A stretch of DNA of 18,677 bases from DASQDN01 sp035630195 (lineage in GTDB: Bacteria; Acidobacteriota; Terriglobia; Bryobacterales; Bryobacteraceae). The translations under genes and the position numbers were made by a program. Below, one piece after another: positions 5,688 through 15,400 of the stretch (its first letter is position 1; every line of letters starts with the position of its first letter). Below the pieces are notes generated by a model. It was not told the DNA's origin. It ran no database searches and saw nothing but the letters and a program-made list of their open reading frames with translations. The stretch is taken from positions 1 through 18,677 of the forward strand of contig DASQLD010000479.1 of the NCBI GenBank assembly GCA_035630195.1, in the 5' to 3' direction.

Positions 5688-7901
5688 ATGGACTCGTCTT
5701 CGAAAACGGCCTCTACGGCAAAAGTCGTGGTGGCCACCACGGTTGCTTTATCCTTCATTTCGTTCTGGCGAGGCGCTGCAATTGTCCTAAGCGATTTGGC
5801 CTCGACAATGTTTTACGTCGGGGGCATTGCCGAGCAGGCAATCGGGAAGTCTGCTCCATGGTTCGTCCTTTCCGTACTCGTATTCGGCTTCGCCATTCGC
5901 TCCATTTACCTCGAAAGCTGCTCTATGTTCGTCCGGGGTGGCGTCTACGTTGTCGTCCGAGACGCCCTCGGTCCAATGATGGCGAAGTTGTCCGTTTCTG
6001 CGCTCGTTGTTGACTACATCCTCACTGGTCCCATCAGCGTCGTCAGCGCGGGACAGTATCTCGGACGCCTGCTCAATGAGGTCAGCGTGATGCTGCACCA
6101 GCCGATTCACGTCAACCCGAATTACTTCGCGGCCGTCTTCGGTGTCGTTGTGACGGGGTATTTCTGGTGGGCGAACACCAAAGGGATACACGAATCGAGC
6201 GGTAAGGCGCTTAGAATCATGCAGATCACCACCATAATGGTGATCACATTGCTGATCTGGTGTCTGCTTACGTTGTTGCTTCGAGGTGGCGCCGATCTTC
6301 CGCCGCTGCCGTCCGCCGATAACATCAACAAATCGGAGCACACGCTGGGCTGGCTTTACGGGACATTCTGGGCGCAGTTACCTGCCGTTCTATTGGTCGT
6401 AGGGTTCGGACATTCCTTGCTTGCGATGAGCGGTTTCGAAACGCTTGCCCAGGTGTACCGTGAAATTGCTTACCCTAAGCTGAAGAATCTCAAAATCACG
6501 GCGAATATCGTATGTTGCTTCGCGCTTCTGAGCACGGGCTTGGTGTCGTTTCTAGCCGTGATGATTATCCCCGACTCAGTTCGACCTCAGTACTGGGACA
6601 ATCTTATCGGGGGTCTGGCGATGAATCTCGTCGGTCCCGAGTTGCTGAAGCTGTTCTTTCAAATCTTTGTCGTTATCGTCGGGGTCCTGATTCTTTCGGG
6701 AGCCGTTAATACCTCCATTATCGGAGCCAACGGAGTCCTGAATCGCGTCGCCGAAGACGGTGTGTTGCTCGAGTGGTTTCGCAAGCCGCAAAAACGCTTC
6801 GGGACAACCTACCGGATCATTAACATGATCGCGATTGCGCAGGTCCTCACGATCATCGGGAGCCGAGGAGACGTTTACCTGCTCAGCGAGGCTTACGCCT
6901 TCGGTGTCGTGTGGAGCTTTTTCCTAAAAGGGCTGGGAGTTCTCGCCCTTCGCTTCCAGCGCAGGGATCAGGAGTACCGGACACCGTTAAACATCCGCGT
7001 CGGTAAATTCGAAATCCCCATTGGCCTCGGTGGAACCGTGTTGATGCTCTTCTTCGTGGCAATAGCCAATCTTTACACCAAGAAGATCGCCACGATATAC
7101 GGATTGTCCTTTACGGTTGTTCTCTTCATTATTTTCCTTATCTCTGAACGGGTGAACCGCAGGAAAATGCAGGACGACAAAACAGGGCTCGAAAACTTCA
7201 ACCTCGACCATCAACCGCAGATTGTCGCCGAGCATATTCACGCCCGTCCGGGATCCGTCCTCATTGCGATCCGCGGCGATAATATGGAGCACCTGCGCCG
7301 CACCCTCGAAAAAACGAATCTACGGCGTCATGATCTTGTCGTGATGACGGTGCGCCCGCTATCCACCGGCGCTGCTGAGTTCGACCTAAAAGCAGATCAG
7401 ATCTTTAGTTCGTACGAGCAGGAGTTATTCAGCAAAGTGGTTGAACTTGCTGAGAAGCAGGGCAAACACGTCGAGTTGCTCGTTGTCCCGGCTGTGGATC
7501 CGTTTGACGCAATGGTTCAGACCGCAGCCACTCTGAAGGTCTCAAAGCTGGTAACGGGCGTATCCGAACAGATGGCATCGGAGGAACTGGCTCGCCGGAT
7601 CGGACTTGCATGGGAACGCCTTCCCGAGCCTCGCCATCCTTTCTCGCTCGAAGTGATTAGTCCGGACCGACCCTCGACTTACGTCAACCTCGGCCCGCAC
7701 CCACCACGGCTATGGCCGGAGGATATCGATCGCCTCCACGATATTTGGCTTGGTCTGAGCGCTCAGGAGAATCTCGGATCGAAGCTTCACCATCGGGACG
7801 TGATCGGCCTGGCAATCCGGCGGCTGGCCGACGACATCGACACAGGCAAGCGCGATGACGTTATTGCCTCGCTCGAGCGCGATATCCGCGATCACAAGTA
7901 G
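5688..7901 (+). CDS. APC-superfamily permease with long C-terminal cytosolic (USP-like) domain
   Basis: A 737-aa inner-membrane amino acid/polyamine/cation-type permease. About 12 hydrophobic segments lie between residues 12 and 487. TM1 contains SFISFWRGAAIVLSDLAS, and the TM6 region contains GHSLLAMSGFETLAQVYREIAYPKLKN, the typical APC GFE segment. Residues 490-737 are soluble. A part at about 522-660 begins GSVLIAIRGDNMEHLRRTLE and runs through alternating strands and helices like a universal-stress-protein fold. A last block (677-735, DIDRLHDIWLGLS to SLERDIRD) is helical and charged. APC transporters of standard length are 450-500 aa, so the tail of about 240 aa is extra and may regulate transport. 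Substrate is unknown. The gene diverges from the sigma operon. The start at 5688 lacks a Shine-Dalgarno, but no later Met precedes TM1. Confidence 0.85.
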   Translation: MDSSSKTASTAKVVVATTVALSFISFWRGAAIVLSDLASTMFYVGGIAEQAIGKSAPWFVLSVLVFGFAIRSIYLESCSMFVRGGVYVVVRDALGPMMAKLSVSALVVDYILTGPISVVSAGQYLGRLLNEVSVMLHQPIHVNPNYFAAVFGVVVTGYFWWANTKGIHESSGKALRIMQITTIMVITLLIWCLLTLLLRGGADLPPLPSADNINKSEHTLGWLYGTFWAQLPAVLLVVGFGHSLLAMSGFETLAQVYREIAYPKLKNLKITANIVCCFALLSTGLVSFLAVMIIPDSVRPQYWDNLIGGLAMNLVGPELLKLFFQIFVVIVGVLILSGAVNTSIIGANGVLNRVAEDGVLLEWFRKPQKRFGTTYRIINMIAIAQVLTIIGSRGDVYLLSEAYAFGVVWSFFLKGLGVLALRFQRRDQEYRTPLNIRVGKFEIPIGLGGTVLMLFFVAIANLYTKKIATIYGLSFTVVLFIIFLISERVNRRKMQDDKTGLENFNLDHQPQIVAEHIHARPGSVLIAIRGDNMEHLRRTLEKTNLRRHDLVVMTVRPLSTGAAEFDLKADQIFSSYEQELFSKVVELAEKQGKHVELLVVPAVDPFDAMVQTAATLKVSKLVTGVSEQMASEELARRIGLAWERLPEPRHPFSLEVISPDRPSTYVNLGPHPPRLWPEDIDRLHDIWLGLSAQENLGSKLHHRDVIGLAIRRLADDIDTGKRDDVIASLERDIRDHK

Positions 7902-8031
7902 TCCACTGTTAATCCCCAGCCATAGTCAGCGAGCGCCCTGAGTTTTCTGTTACGATCTTCGCCATCCGGCATCGAACGGATTTGCGGAAGCTAAAAAGTG
8001 CTACATTAGTTAGCCAGTCACAGAGGCAGCC

Positions 8032-11000
8032 ATGCGGACCTTTATACCCGTCCTACTTGCACTCACTTTTACCCCTGCAATCCATGCAAATGAATTAGCC
8101 AAAGCACGCCTGCTCGAGAAAGAAGGCGATGCGCTGAATGCGCGATCTGTTCTCAAGGCAGCGGCGGCAACCGATCCGGAAGCGCAACTGGCCTATGCCG
8201 AATTCCTGCACCGGCATCGTGATCCGGAAACGCGTGCGGCATACGAACGCATACTTTCCAGTGCCGAAGGCGCCCGGAAGGCAGACATCTCCCGGAGACT
8301 CGTATTGCTAAATCTAATTGCCGGCGATCGGGACGCCGCGCTCAAAAGCTATGAGATCTACAAGACAGCCGGCGGCGGAGATCTAACCGCATCCATACTG
8401 CAGACTCCGAAGGCGCAAGCGCAGCCGATGCAGACCATTCCTATCCCAGGCCCGCTACGATCATTCGCGCGCATGGCGGCTCTTTCGCCCGATCTTGCGC
8501 CGGAGGAACTGCTCGGCGGCCTTGCGCGGAACATCGTAACGAATGGGTATCAGGCGTCCGCCAGCAGTGATTCGCTCGATCAGACGGAATATCTCAAGCT
8601 CGTTTTTCGGTATCTTTCGCAGGCTCGTGAACTCGACAAGCTTGCCGCTGACACTAACCACGTCATCAAAATCGAGAACTGCGAATCCACTAAGGCAGGT
8701 GACCTCCTTCGCGTGCTTGGTTACCGGATGAGGGGCGGTTGCGGTTCGGAAGTAGTGCTGGAGACGGTCAACGCGACACGGGCTTTTTTGACGATTGACT
8801 CGGGTTTTCCTTTGGCCCAGTTAGAACAGTCGTTGAGAACAAATCGTCCGTTTGAATACGATTTTAAACCGACTCTGGTCCCGGTTCTCCACGGCAAAGA
8901 CTATTGGCTTGGAGCCCAGGAAAAGCAAACGGGCGATTTCATCGACGTTTTCCTTTCCGACCCGGCATTGTGCCGGCTTTATCTCGGCGTTTCCAAACTG
9001 GACACGGAAACCTCCGATCAGATTCGCAAGCAAATGCCGGTCACCAGGCTGAAGGCGTTCGCTCACGTCCTTGATTTTTACGGCGGCATGTTCCAGATCC
9101 ACAACGGTGTAGCGATCGTACCGGGCGGGGAGAAAGCATGGCCATCCTGGACAGAACTTGCCAATGGAAAGTCGCCCAAAGAGGGCGCCGTCTTCTTCGA
9201 ACGGTTGCTCACCCGGGATGACGGTTGGGCGGCCGCGTATTATGATGCGCTGGCTCGCATTAATGGACCGTCACGCCAGTATCTGTTGGAACCAAAGCGT
9301 ATGCAGCGTTTCTACAGCGCGATGCGGGGACGTATTACAAGTCCTGGGCCGGCGCGTCCGGTTTTCCGGGCTAGCACCGACCTGATGTTGTTGACGCAGC
9401 GATTGCGAATCGAACCCAACGGCAAGGCCCATATCCCAGGAAATCTTGAGATCTGGAAAAATCTGTTCATTGCCCATCCCCATGGGAAATATGATGGCAA
9501 ACTCACCAAGGCTGCGACTGGATGGAAAGAACCCGATGATCTGATTGAGGCGCTGTTCGCCCTATGCCGGAAAGCGGTCGAAAACGAACCGCTGAAAGTC
9601 TATATGGCGACCACTGATCTGAATCGCTACCGGGTCAAACCGCTTGAGGCCGCCACCGTAGATCGTCTGGCGCGCGAGTACCGACAGTTCGGTTCGCAAT
9701 ACTCGCTATTTGCCGAAGCGCCGATGCTGGCGGACAAGACCATCATGCAGTACCTCGATGTTGCCGAGTCCATCTCGGAAGTCCGCGACAACCTCTTGAA
9801 GGCAGATACGGCAGGTACTTTGCAAGCGCTCGCCGGCATGTGGCAGATCTTCCTGCGACAGGGATCGATCCCGCAAGCGGATGCGGATGCTACTCTGGCG
9901 TCCATTTTGAATGGGTTCACCAGGTTGAAGAACGCGCGTGAGCTCTTTGACAGCGGACGCGCCGGCGTGAAGGTGTTGCTGGCCGCAACGAAAACGCCTG
10001 AGAAGGCTTCCGCCCAGGACAGAATAATTGATCTCCTGGCCGGGGCTCCTTCGCCAGCCGATGCTGATTCACACCGACACGTTGTCGAGAACATGATGCG
10101 GATCCTCGCGGCTCAGCGACTGATCAATCTCGACACGATCTTTGACATGGCGGATAACCTCGAGAGCTTGACCCGTGGTGAGAAGTTGAACACTGCGTTG
10201 GTAACGAAACTCGCAGCGAAAATCAACGAAATTCAGCTCCCGCGCTCCTCGATGTCGACAGCGGAGAAAAATTCGCTCGCGTTTGGCTACTGGACCGAAC
10301 GCCATGTCGAGCAGCAACGGAAAACCATTCTGCGAGGGCAGATCGAGAAGGCGGCTGCGGGAAATGATGCCGAAAAGCTTCGCGATCTGCGTGGACTCCT
10401 AGCGCCCTTCCTTCGCGACACACTTGTCGGTTTCAACTACGTGCACTATGCGCCGCCAGGCGCCCAGATCTTGTTGACCAATCCGCTCTTTGTCCGTACG
10501 CATGATTTTCTTGGTGTGCAGGGATCGCAGCAGACCTGGCGCGTCACCGAGGTGTTCGGATCCGGTTGGCCTTCGAGCGCAGGCGGACGGCTTGTCGGAT
10601 CCCTCTCAGGTTTGCCATACGCTCTGGCCGAGGCGGAACAGAACTTCCTGATTCCGACACGTGAGCAGGCTCTTATCTGGGGCGACCTGGTGCCGCAGAT
10701 GATTCTCATGGCAAAGGTTTCGCGCTGGTGGAACGTCACGCCAGCGCAGACGCATTTTGTTGCGCTTCATATGAATCAGGCCGAGCAGTTGGTTGCCGAA
10801 TCGGCATTAAATCAAAAAAGACGCGACGAAGTGATTGAACTTCTAGACAGATACGCTCCACCGGTTCGCGTGCGCCGTGTCGCAGACCTTGTCGCCGAGG
10901 GTCGGGTTTCCGAAGCGATCGATAACATCACACCTTCCGAGCTCTTTCTCATTGCTTCGGACTGGTGGGAAGCTCACAAAGACGATAATGGTCTTCTCAC

Positions 11001-11406
11001 TCAGGAGGCCAAACGCTTGATGGCCGAAGATCCTGAAAAGGTCTCGATTGCCGCCATTTCCCGCGCCTTCGGTACGCCGAAGCCTACATTGACAGGTTCG
11101 TATCTGCCGGAACTGTTAAACATTCGCACGTTCCCAACGCTGATGGGATATTCTAGCCGGATCATGGCCGAGAGTTGGGAGTCAAATATCCTGTACTATG
11201 CTGCTTTGGCTGATGAGGTTCATATGCCGCCCTCGCAATTGAATGTCGCGGTACCGGAGTGGACGCAGCAGACAGTGGAAAAGATTTTCGCCACACACCT
11301 TGAAGATTGGCCGGCGCTACTGCGGTCACTTCGCTGGGTTGGCGAGGATGTGCGGGCGCGAGCGAAGAAGCAGATGGCGCTGGAACAGAAGGCTTCGTTG
11401 CAGTAA
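8032..11406 (+). CDS. Large secreted hypothetical protein with TPR-like N-terminus
   Basis: A 1124-aa protein with a clear signal peptide (1-19, cleavage likely after AIHA), so periplasmic or outer-membrane-associated. Residues 20-125 form helix-turn-helix pairs like TPR repeats (KARLLEKEGDALNARSVLKAA, DPEAQLAYAEFLHRH, then RAAYERIL). The rest is mostly helical with scattered Trp/Tyr-rich segments. I recognise no catalytic motif, no metal-binding cluster and no transmembrane segment after the signal. Similar very large secreted TPR-like proteins of unknown role are frequent in Acidobacteriota, but I cannot name the family. ATG 8032 has a modest AGAGG 5 nt upstream. The VWFA-related gene follows 39 bp later on the same strand, so they may form an operon. 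A scaffold or carbohydrate-processing role would be a guess. Confidence 0.8.
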   Translation: MRTFIPVLLALTFTPAIHANELAKARLLEKEGDALNARSVLKAAAATDPEAQLAYAEFLHRHRDPETRAAYERILSSAEGARKADISRRLVLLNLIAGDRDAALKSYEIYKTAGGGDLTASILQTPKAQAQPMQTIPIPGPLRSFARMAALSPDLAPEELLGGLARNIVTNGYQASASSDSLDQTEYLKLVFRYLSQARELDKLAADTNHVIKIENCESTKAGDLLRVLGYRMRGGCGSEVVLETVNATRAFLTIDSGFPLAQLEQSLRTNRPFEYDFKPTLVPVLHGKDYWLGAQEKQTGDFIDVFLSDPALCRLYLGVSKLDTETSDQIRKQMPVTRLKAFAHVLDFYGGMFQIHNGVAIVPGGEKAWPSWTELANGKSPKEGAVFFERLLTRDDGWAAAYYDALARINGPSRQYLLEPKRMQRFYSAMRGRITSPGPARPVFRASTDLMLLTQRLRIEPNGKAHIPGNLEIWKNLFIAHPHGKYDGKLTKAATGWKEPDDLIEALFALCRKAVENEPLKVYMATTDLNRYRVKPLEAATVDRLAREYRQFGSQYSLFAEAPMLADKTIMQYLDVAESISEVRDNLLKADTAGTLQALAGMWQIFLRQGSIPQADADATLASILNGFTRLKNARELFDSGRAGVKVLLAATKTPEKASAQDRIIDLLAGAPSPADADSHRHVVENMMRILAAQRLINLDTIFDMADNLESLTRGEKLNTALVTKLAAKINEIQLPRSSMSTAEKNSLAFGYWTERHVEQQRKTILRGQIEKAAAGNDAEKLRDLRGLLAPFLRDTLVGFNYVHYAPPGAQILLTNPLFVRTHDFLGVQGSQQTWRVTEVFGSGWPSSAGGRLVGSLSGLPYALAEAEQNFLIPTREQALIWGDLVPQMILMAKVSRWWNVTPAQTHFVALHMNQAEQLVAESALNQKRRDEVIELLDRYAPPVRVRRVADLVAEGRVSEAIDNITPSELFLIASDWWEAHKDDNGLLTQEAKRLMAEDPEKVSIAAISRAFGTPKPTLTGSYLPELLNIRTFPTLMGYSSRIMAESWESNILYYAALADEVHMPPSQLNVAVPEWTQQTVEKIFATHLEDWPALLRSLRWVGEDVRARAKKQMALEQKASLQ

Positions 11407-11432
11407 GGTGGCAGTAAGGGTGCGCAGTAAGG
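11400..11432 (+). repeat. Three copies of GCAGTAAGG between two genes
   Basis: GCAGTAAGG occurs at 11400-11408, 11411-11419 and 11424-11432. The first copy carries the TAA stop of the 1124-aa gene. Starts are spaced 11 and 13 bp. The third runs into the Shine-Dalgarno of the VWFA gene. It looks like local duplication of the gene end that supplies extra TAA triplets. Confidence 0.75.
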
Positions 11433-11445
11433 ACGGAGGGGAGCG

Positions 11446-12423
11446 TTGAGGAGACTGGTTGCGGCATTAGGCGTAGCGGGTTTGGCAGCAGGGATTGTTC
11501 TGCTCGCGCAAGAGAGACCCGTATTCCGTGTGAAGGTCGACATGGTGGTGCTCGGCTTCACAGTCACGGATTCGAAGGGCAAGTATGTCCCAGGTTTGAA
11601 GCCGAAGGATTTTCGAATCCTCGAGGACGGCATCGTTCAGAAGTTTTCAACGTTCGGCGAAGGCAACAAACCGCCCGTTCAGGTGATGGAGGATGGCTCA
11701 ACACAACCCATCGTCGTGAAGAACCTCGAGTCGACCGCCGATCGTGCGGACCCGTTTGTCGGGACGAACGTATTCGTCCTCTTCGACACCAGCAATTATA
11801 TGTACAGAGGCTTTGTTTACGCTTCTGACGCTATCGCTGACTTCGTTCGTGGTCTTGATCGTGCCGATTCTGTTGCTGTTTATACCTACAGCCGTAATTT
11901 GTCGCGTGCTGCGATTCTCAGCCGTGATCGGACCGATGCGATTACCGGGTTACGCAAGGCTGTGGCGGGCGACGATTCCGCTCTTTACAACTCTCTTCTG
12001 CTAACCTTGCGCGACGCCGCTAAAGTTCCGGGTCGCAAGGTTGTGATTGTCTTCTCGAATGGTCCCGACAATGCAAGCATGGTTGCGCCGGATGACGTGC
12101 GCGCCGTTGCCGAGGATGAAGGGATTCCGATCTATGTCATCTCCACCAATGAGGTGAACAAAGATCCGATTTCGAGCGGCGTGTTTCGGCGGATCTCCAC
12201 TCGGACCGGGGGCAAAGCCTATTTTGCAAAAACATGGCAGAAGCAAGTGGAAGCCTTCGAAGACATCCGAGAGGATCTCGTCAATTCATATACCATTACG
12301 TACTATCCGCAGCCGAATCCAAATGAAGGATTCCGCAAAATCACAGTCGAGATTCCGGGAGACGTAGGCAAAAAGTATCGTGTTCACGTGCGTCCCGGGT
12401 ACCGGCCTCGCGGGGGATTCTAA
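11446..12423 (+). CDS. Secreted VWFA-related acidobacterial protein
   Basis: A 325-aa protein of the VWFA-related family typical of Acidobacteriota. An N-terminal signal or anchor (about 4-21) is followed by a beta-rich domain (27-75, with VDMVVLGFTVTD and LKPKDFRILEDG). A von Willebrand A fold follows, at about 107-285. The first MIDAS stretch is D114-T-S116-N-Y118. The canonical DxSxS would have Ser at 118, so metal binding may be altered. The A-domain continues with VAVYTYSR, VVIVFSNGPDN and IPIYVIST. The end (SYTITYYPQPN to RVHVRPGYRPR) is the usual family tail. The start is TTG 11446 with a strong GGAGGGGAG (11435-11443) just upstream; no better Met start exists. Role is unknown; VWA domains normally mediate protein-protein contacts. 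The stop interleaves with that of the convergent kinase gene. Confidence 0.9.
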   Translation: MRRLVAALGVAGLAAGIVLLAQERPVFRVKVDMVVLGFTVTDSKGKYVPGLKPKDFRILEDGIVQKFSTFGEGNKPPVQVMEDGSTQPIVVKNLESTADRADPFVGTNVFVLFDTSNYMYRGFVYASDAIADFVRGLDRADSVAVYTYSRNLSRAAILSRDRTDAITGLRKAVAGDDSALYNSLLLTLRDAAKVPGRKVVIVFSNGPDNASMVAPDDVRAVAEDEGIPIYVISTNEVNKDPISSGVFRRISTRTGGKAYFAKTWQKQVEAFEDIREDLVNSYTITYYPQPNPNEGFRKITVEIPGDVGKKYRVHVRPGYRPRGGF

Positions 12424-15400
12424 ACTATCTCCGCGACGGAAGCGCCGACATAACGGGACACGATCTCCATTAAGTCGACAGGTCTGACAGGCTTTGAAAT
12501 GTAGTCGGTCAGACCTGCGGCGATACATCGCTCCCGGTCTCCCTTTAAGGCATGCGCTGTCATAGCGATCACGGGAAGGGGTTCCTGCCCATTGGCGCGG
12601 CGCGCGTCCCGAATGCGCGCTGCAGCTTGAAAGCCGTCCATTTCAGGCATTTGGATGTCCATCAGAATCAAATCGACTTCCGTGTGCTTCGCCGCCTGAA
12701 CCGCCTCGATTCCGTTATTGGCTACCAGCACTTTGTACCCGCCTTTTTCGAGTGTCCGTAGGGCAAGCATCTGGTTTACTTTGTTGTCCTCCGCGAGTAG
12801 AACCGTCTTTTGCGGTGACAGGTTCTTCCATGCCTTGTTCGGTTCCGCAGACCCGCGGCCGATGGCGTCGAGAGCAAGCACCGTTTGGAGATGCGTCGTT
12901 CCTTCGATCGCTTTGATAAGGGAGCAGGGCGCTACAGGTTTTCGAATGACTGCGGCTGCGCGATGCGCCTTGGGAACGCTTTGCCCAACTCCCAGCAGCA
13001 GGACAAGGGGACTATCAAGACGCCGTTGATCCTCCGTGGCGATGACGACGGAGGCGCGGTCGTCGTTGACGATCGTTACTCCCGCGTGGGTAAGGACTCG
13101 TTCGATCGCTGTGCGTGAGGAGTCATTGGGCTCAAAGAGACACGCCATCTGGCCTTGCAAAGATGCGGGTTGAATAAGGGGCGCCTCGGTTCGCGAAGCA
13201 ACGTCAAGGACGAAACCGAATGTACTTCCTTTGCCCGGTGCGCTTTCGATCGTGAGCCTGCTTCCCATAAGAGCGACAAGGCGGGAAGCTATCGCAAGTC
13301 CGAGACCGGTTCCCCCATACTGGCGGCTTGTTGAACCGTCCGCCTGGCAGAACATTTCGAAGATGCGCTTGTGCTGTTCGACCTCAATTCCGATTCCGGT
13401 ATCGCGTACGGAAAAGCGAGCCTTGCTGGTACCGTCTTCAAGTTGAACGTGTTCAACGCGTAGGATAACCTCACCCGCTTCCGTAAACTTCACGGCGTTG
13501 CCCGTAAGATTCAGCAGCACTTGCCGGAGCCGAGCGGCATCGCCGATCCAGGCATAAGGTAGCGTCGGATCTATGTCACAAATCAACTCGAGAGACTTCT
13601 CCGCGGCAGGAACCGAAACCAGATCGAGGCAACCCTCGACGACGCGCGAAATGTTGAACGGCGCATGCTCGAGCTCCATTCGCCCGGCCTCGATCTTGGA
13701 GAAATCCAGAATGTCGTTGATAACGGTCAACAATGATTCGGCAGACGTTTTTACCACCTCGAGGTTATTTCTCTGCTCATCTGTAAGGTCTGTGGCTAGC
13801 GTCAGTTCCGTCATTCCAAGGATCCCGCTCATCGGTGTGCGGATCTCGTGACTCATATTTGCCAAAAATTCGCTTTTGGCCCGGCTGGCAGCTTCCGCGG
13901 CAATTCGGGCTTCCTCGCGGGCGATCTGCTCTCGCTTCTGTTCGGTTACGTCGCGGGCAATGATGTCGATCGAGGTCGGAACGCCGTGCGCATGTCGAAG
14001 CCTGCAATTCATCTCCAAGACGAGATTCTGTCCACTCGAGGAACGGACGGACAGTTGTCGCAATACCGAAGGTTGTCCACCGATTAGAATGCCAAAGATA
14101 TCTGTCAGAATCGGGAGGTCCTCCTGACGCGCGAATGAGTGGAGACTCAACCCGCGTGTGTCCACTCCGGTGCAGCCCAGAGTCTGTTTCGTAGCAAGGT
14201 TCATCGCCAAGAATTGCCCGTTCAGATCGACCGTAAAGACAAGATCCGTCGAGTGTTCAAATAGATCCCGAAACCGCTCCGAGAGGGCTGTTTCGAGTTG
14301 TAGCTGACTGCGGATGATCGATGTTTGCCTGTGGACTTTTCTCCTCAGCAGAGTCAGCCAGAAGATGCCAAACGCCACCGCCATTCCGAGCGCCGCGACT
14401 GCCAGCATTGCGCGCTCCAGGGTCCACCAGGAAGTCGCCTCGAGTACATTCAAATCCGAAACGGTTCTCATCCGCAGAGTGAATGGGTTATCGGACGCTG
14501 CCAAGGACTTCGTATTGACGTGACATACGCCGATTAGTTGGACCCGGGATCCAGTGCGCAGGTGGCGGACCGGATCCGGCGTCTGACGAGGTAGTCGCGC
14601 CGTAAAGACATGCGGACCGTTCCGTAGGGTGAGATAGAGGTCGGGACGATCCTTCCAGCGCGACCGGAATTCCTGCACCATGATGGTGCCTGTCATCTCT
14701 ACAAGCCGGCCGTCATACTGACCGGATTGCGCCTCGACAGAGGAAATCGGGAGAGGTTTGACATGTCCAATCTTGTCCAACCGCCGTATGGAGACGTCTT
14801 CCAGCGTCGGCGAGTACGAATTGAAGGCGGGGAACCCGATCACTTCAATGAACTCTCCAATCTGCAGATCCTGCCTGACACCGGTATTGACCTCGACGCC
14901 ATCCGGTCCGTTCTGAATGCAGACAATGCCGTCGGGACCATTGCATGTGACAGCTCCGCTCACTCGAATACGCTCCTGTGACGATGGATGCGAGTTGTAT
15001 GTGAGGAGCTTCCCGATTGAGGTCAAGGGCAGATTGGCGTCGTCGCGGGCGCCCGTCCGGATAACCTCAGTTTGAGAAAAATCTTGTAGAAGCAGGCGAG
15101 TCCCGAGATATTGGGCTTTGTTGTTGAAGATCGTACTGGCTACGCCTCGAATGCGAATAACGTCGCCTGGATATGGTCGTCCGTCTCCCGAGGGCGCATA
15201 TACCAGAGCTGAAATCCGAAAGCTGCCTTTCGATAGATTGATTAGCCAGTATTTCTTGGATTGGTAAATCGAACGGACCGTCCCTTCGGATTCTACGAAT
15301 TCGCATTCGAAGTCAGGAAATCGAAGATCGTCGAGCGCAAGCCGCCGAGGAGCAGGCAGGCTGGCGGCACGAATTCGTGCAATCGCCCCTTTGGCGATAA

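Noticed and set aside
5787..6341. 184-codon minus-strand ORF inside the APC gene
   Set aside because: Composition rich in Asp/His/Arg typical of a shadow frame; it lies fully inside a clear membrane-protein gene.
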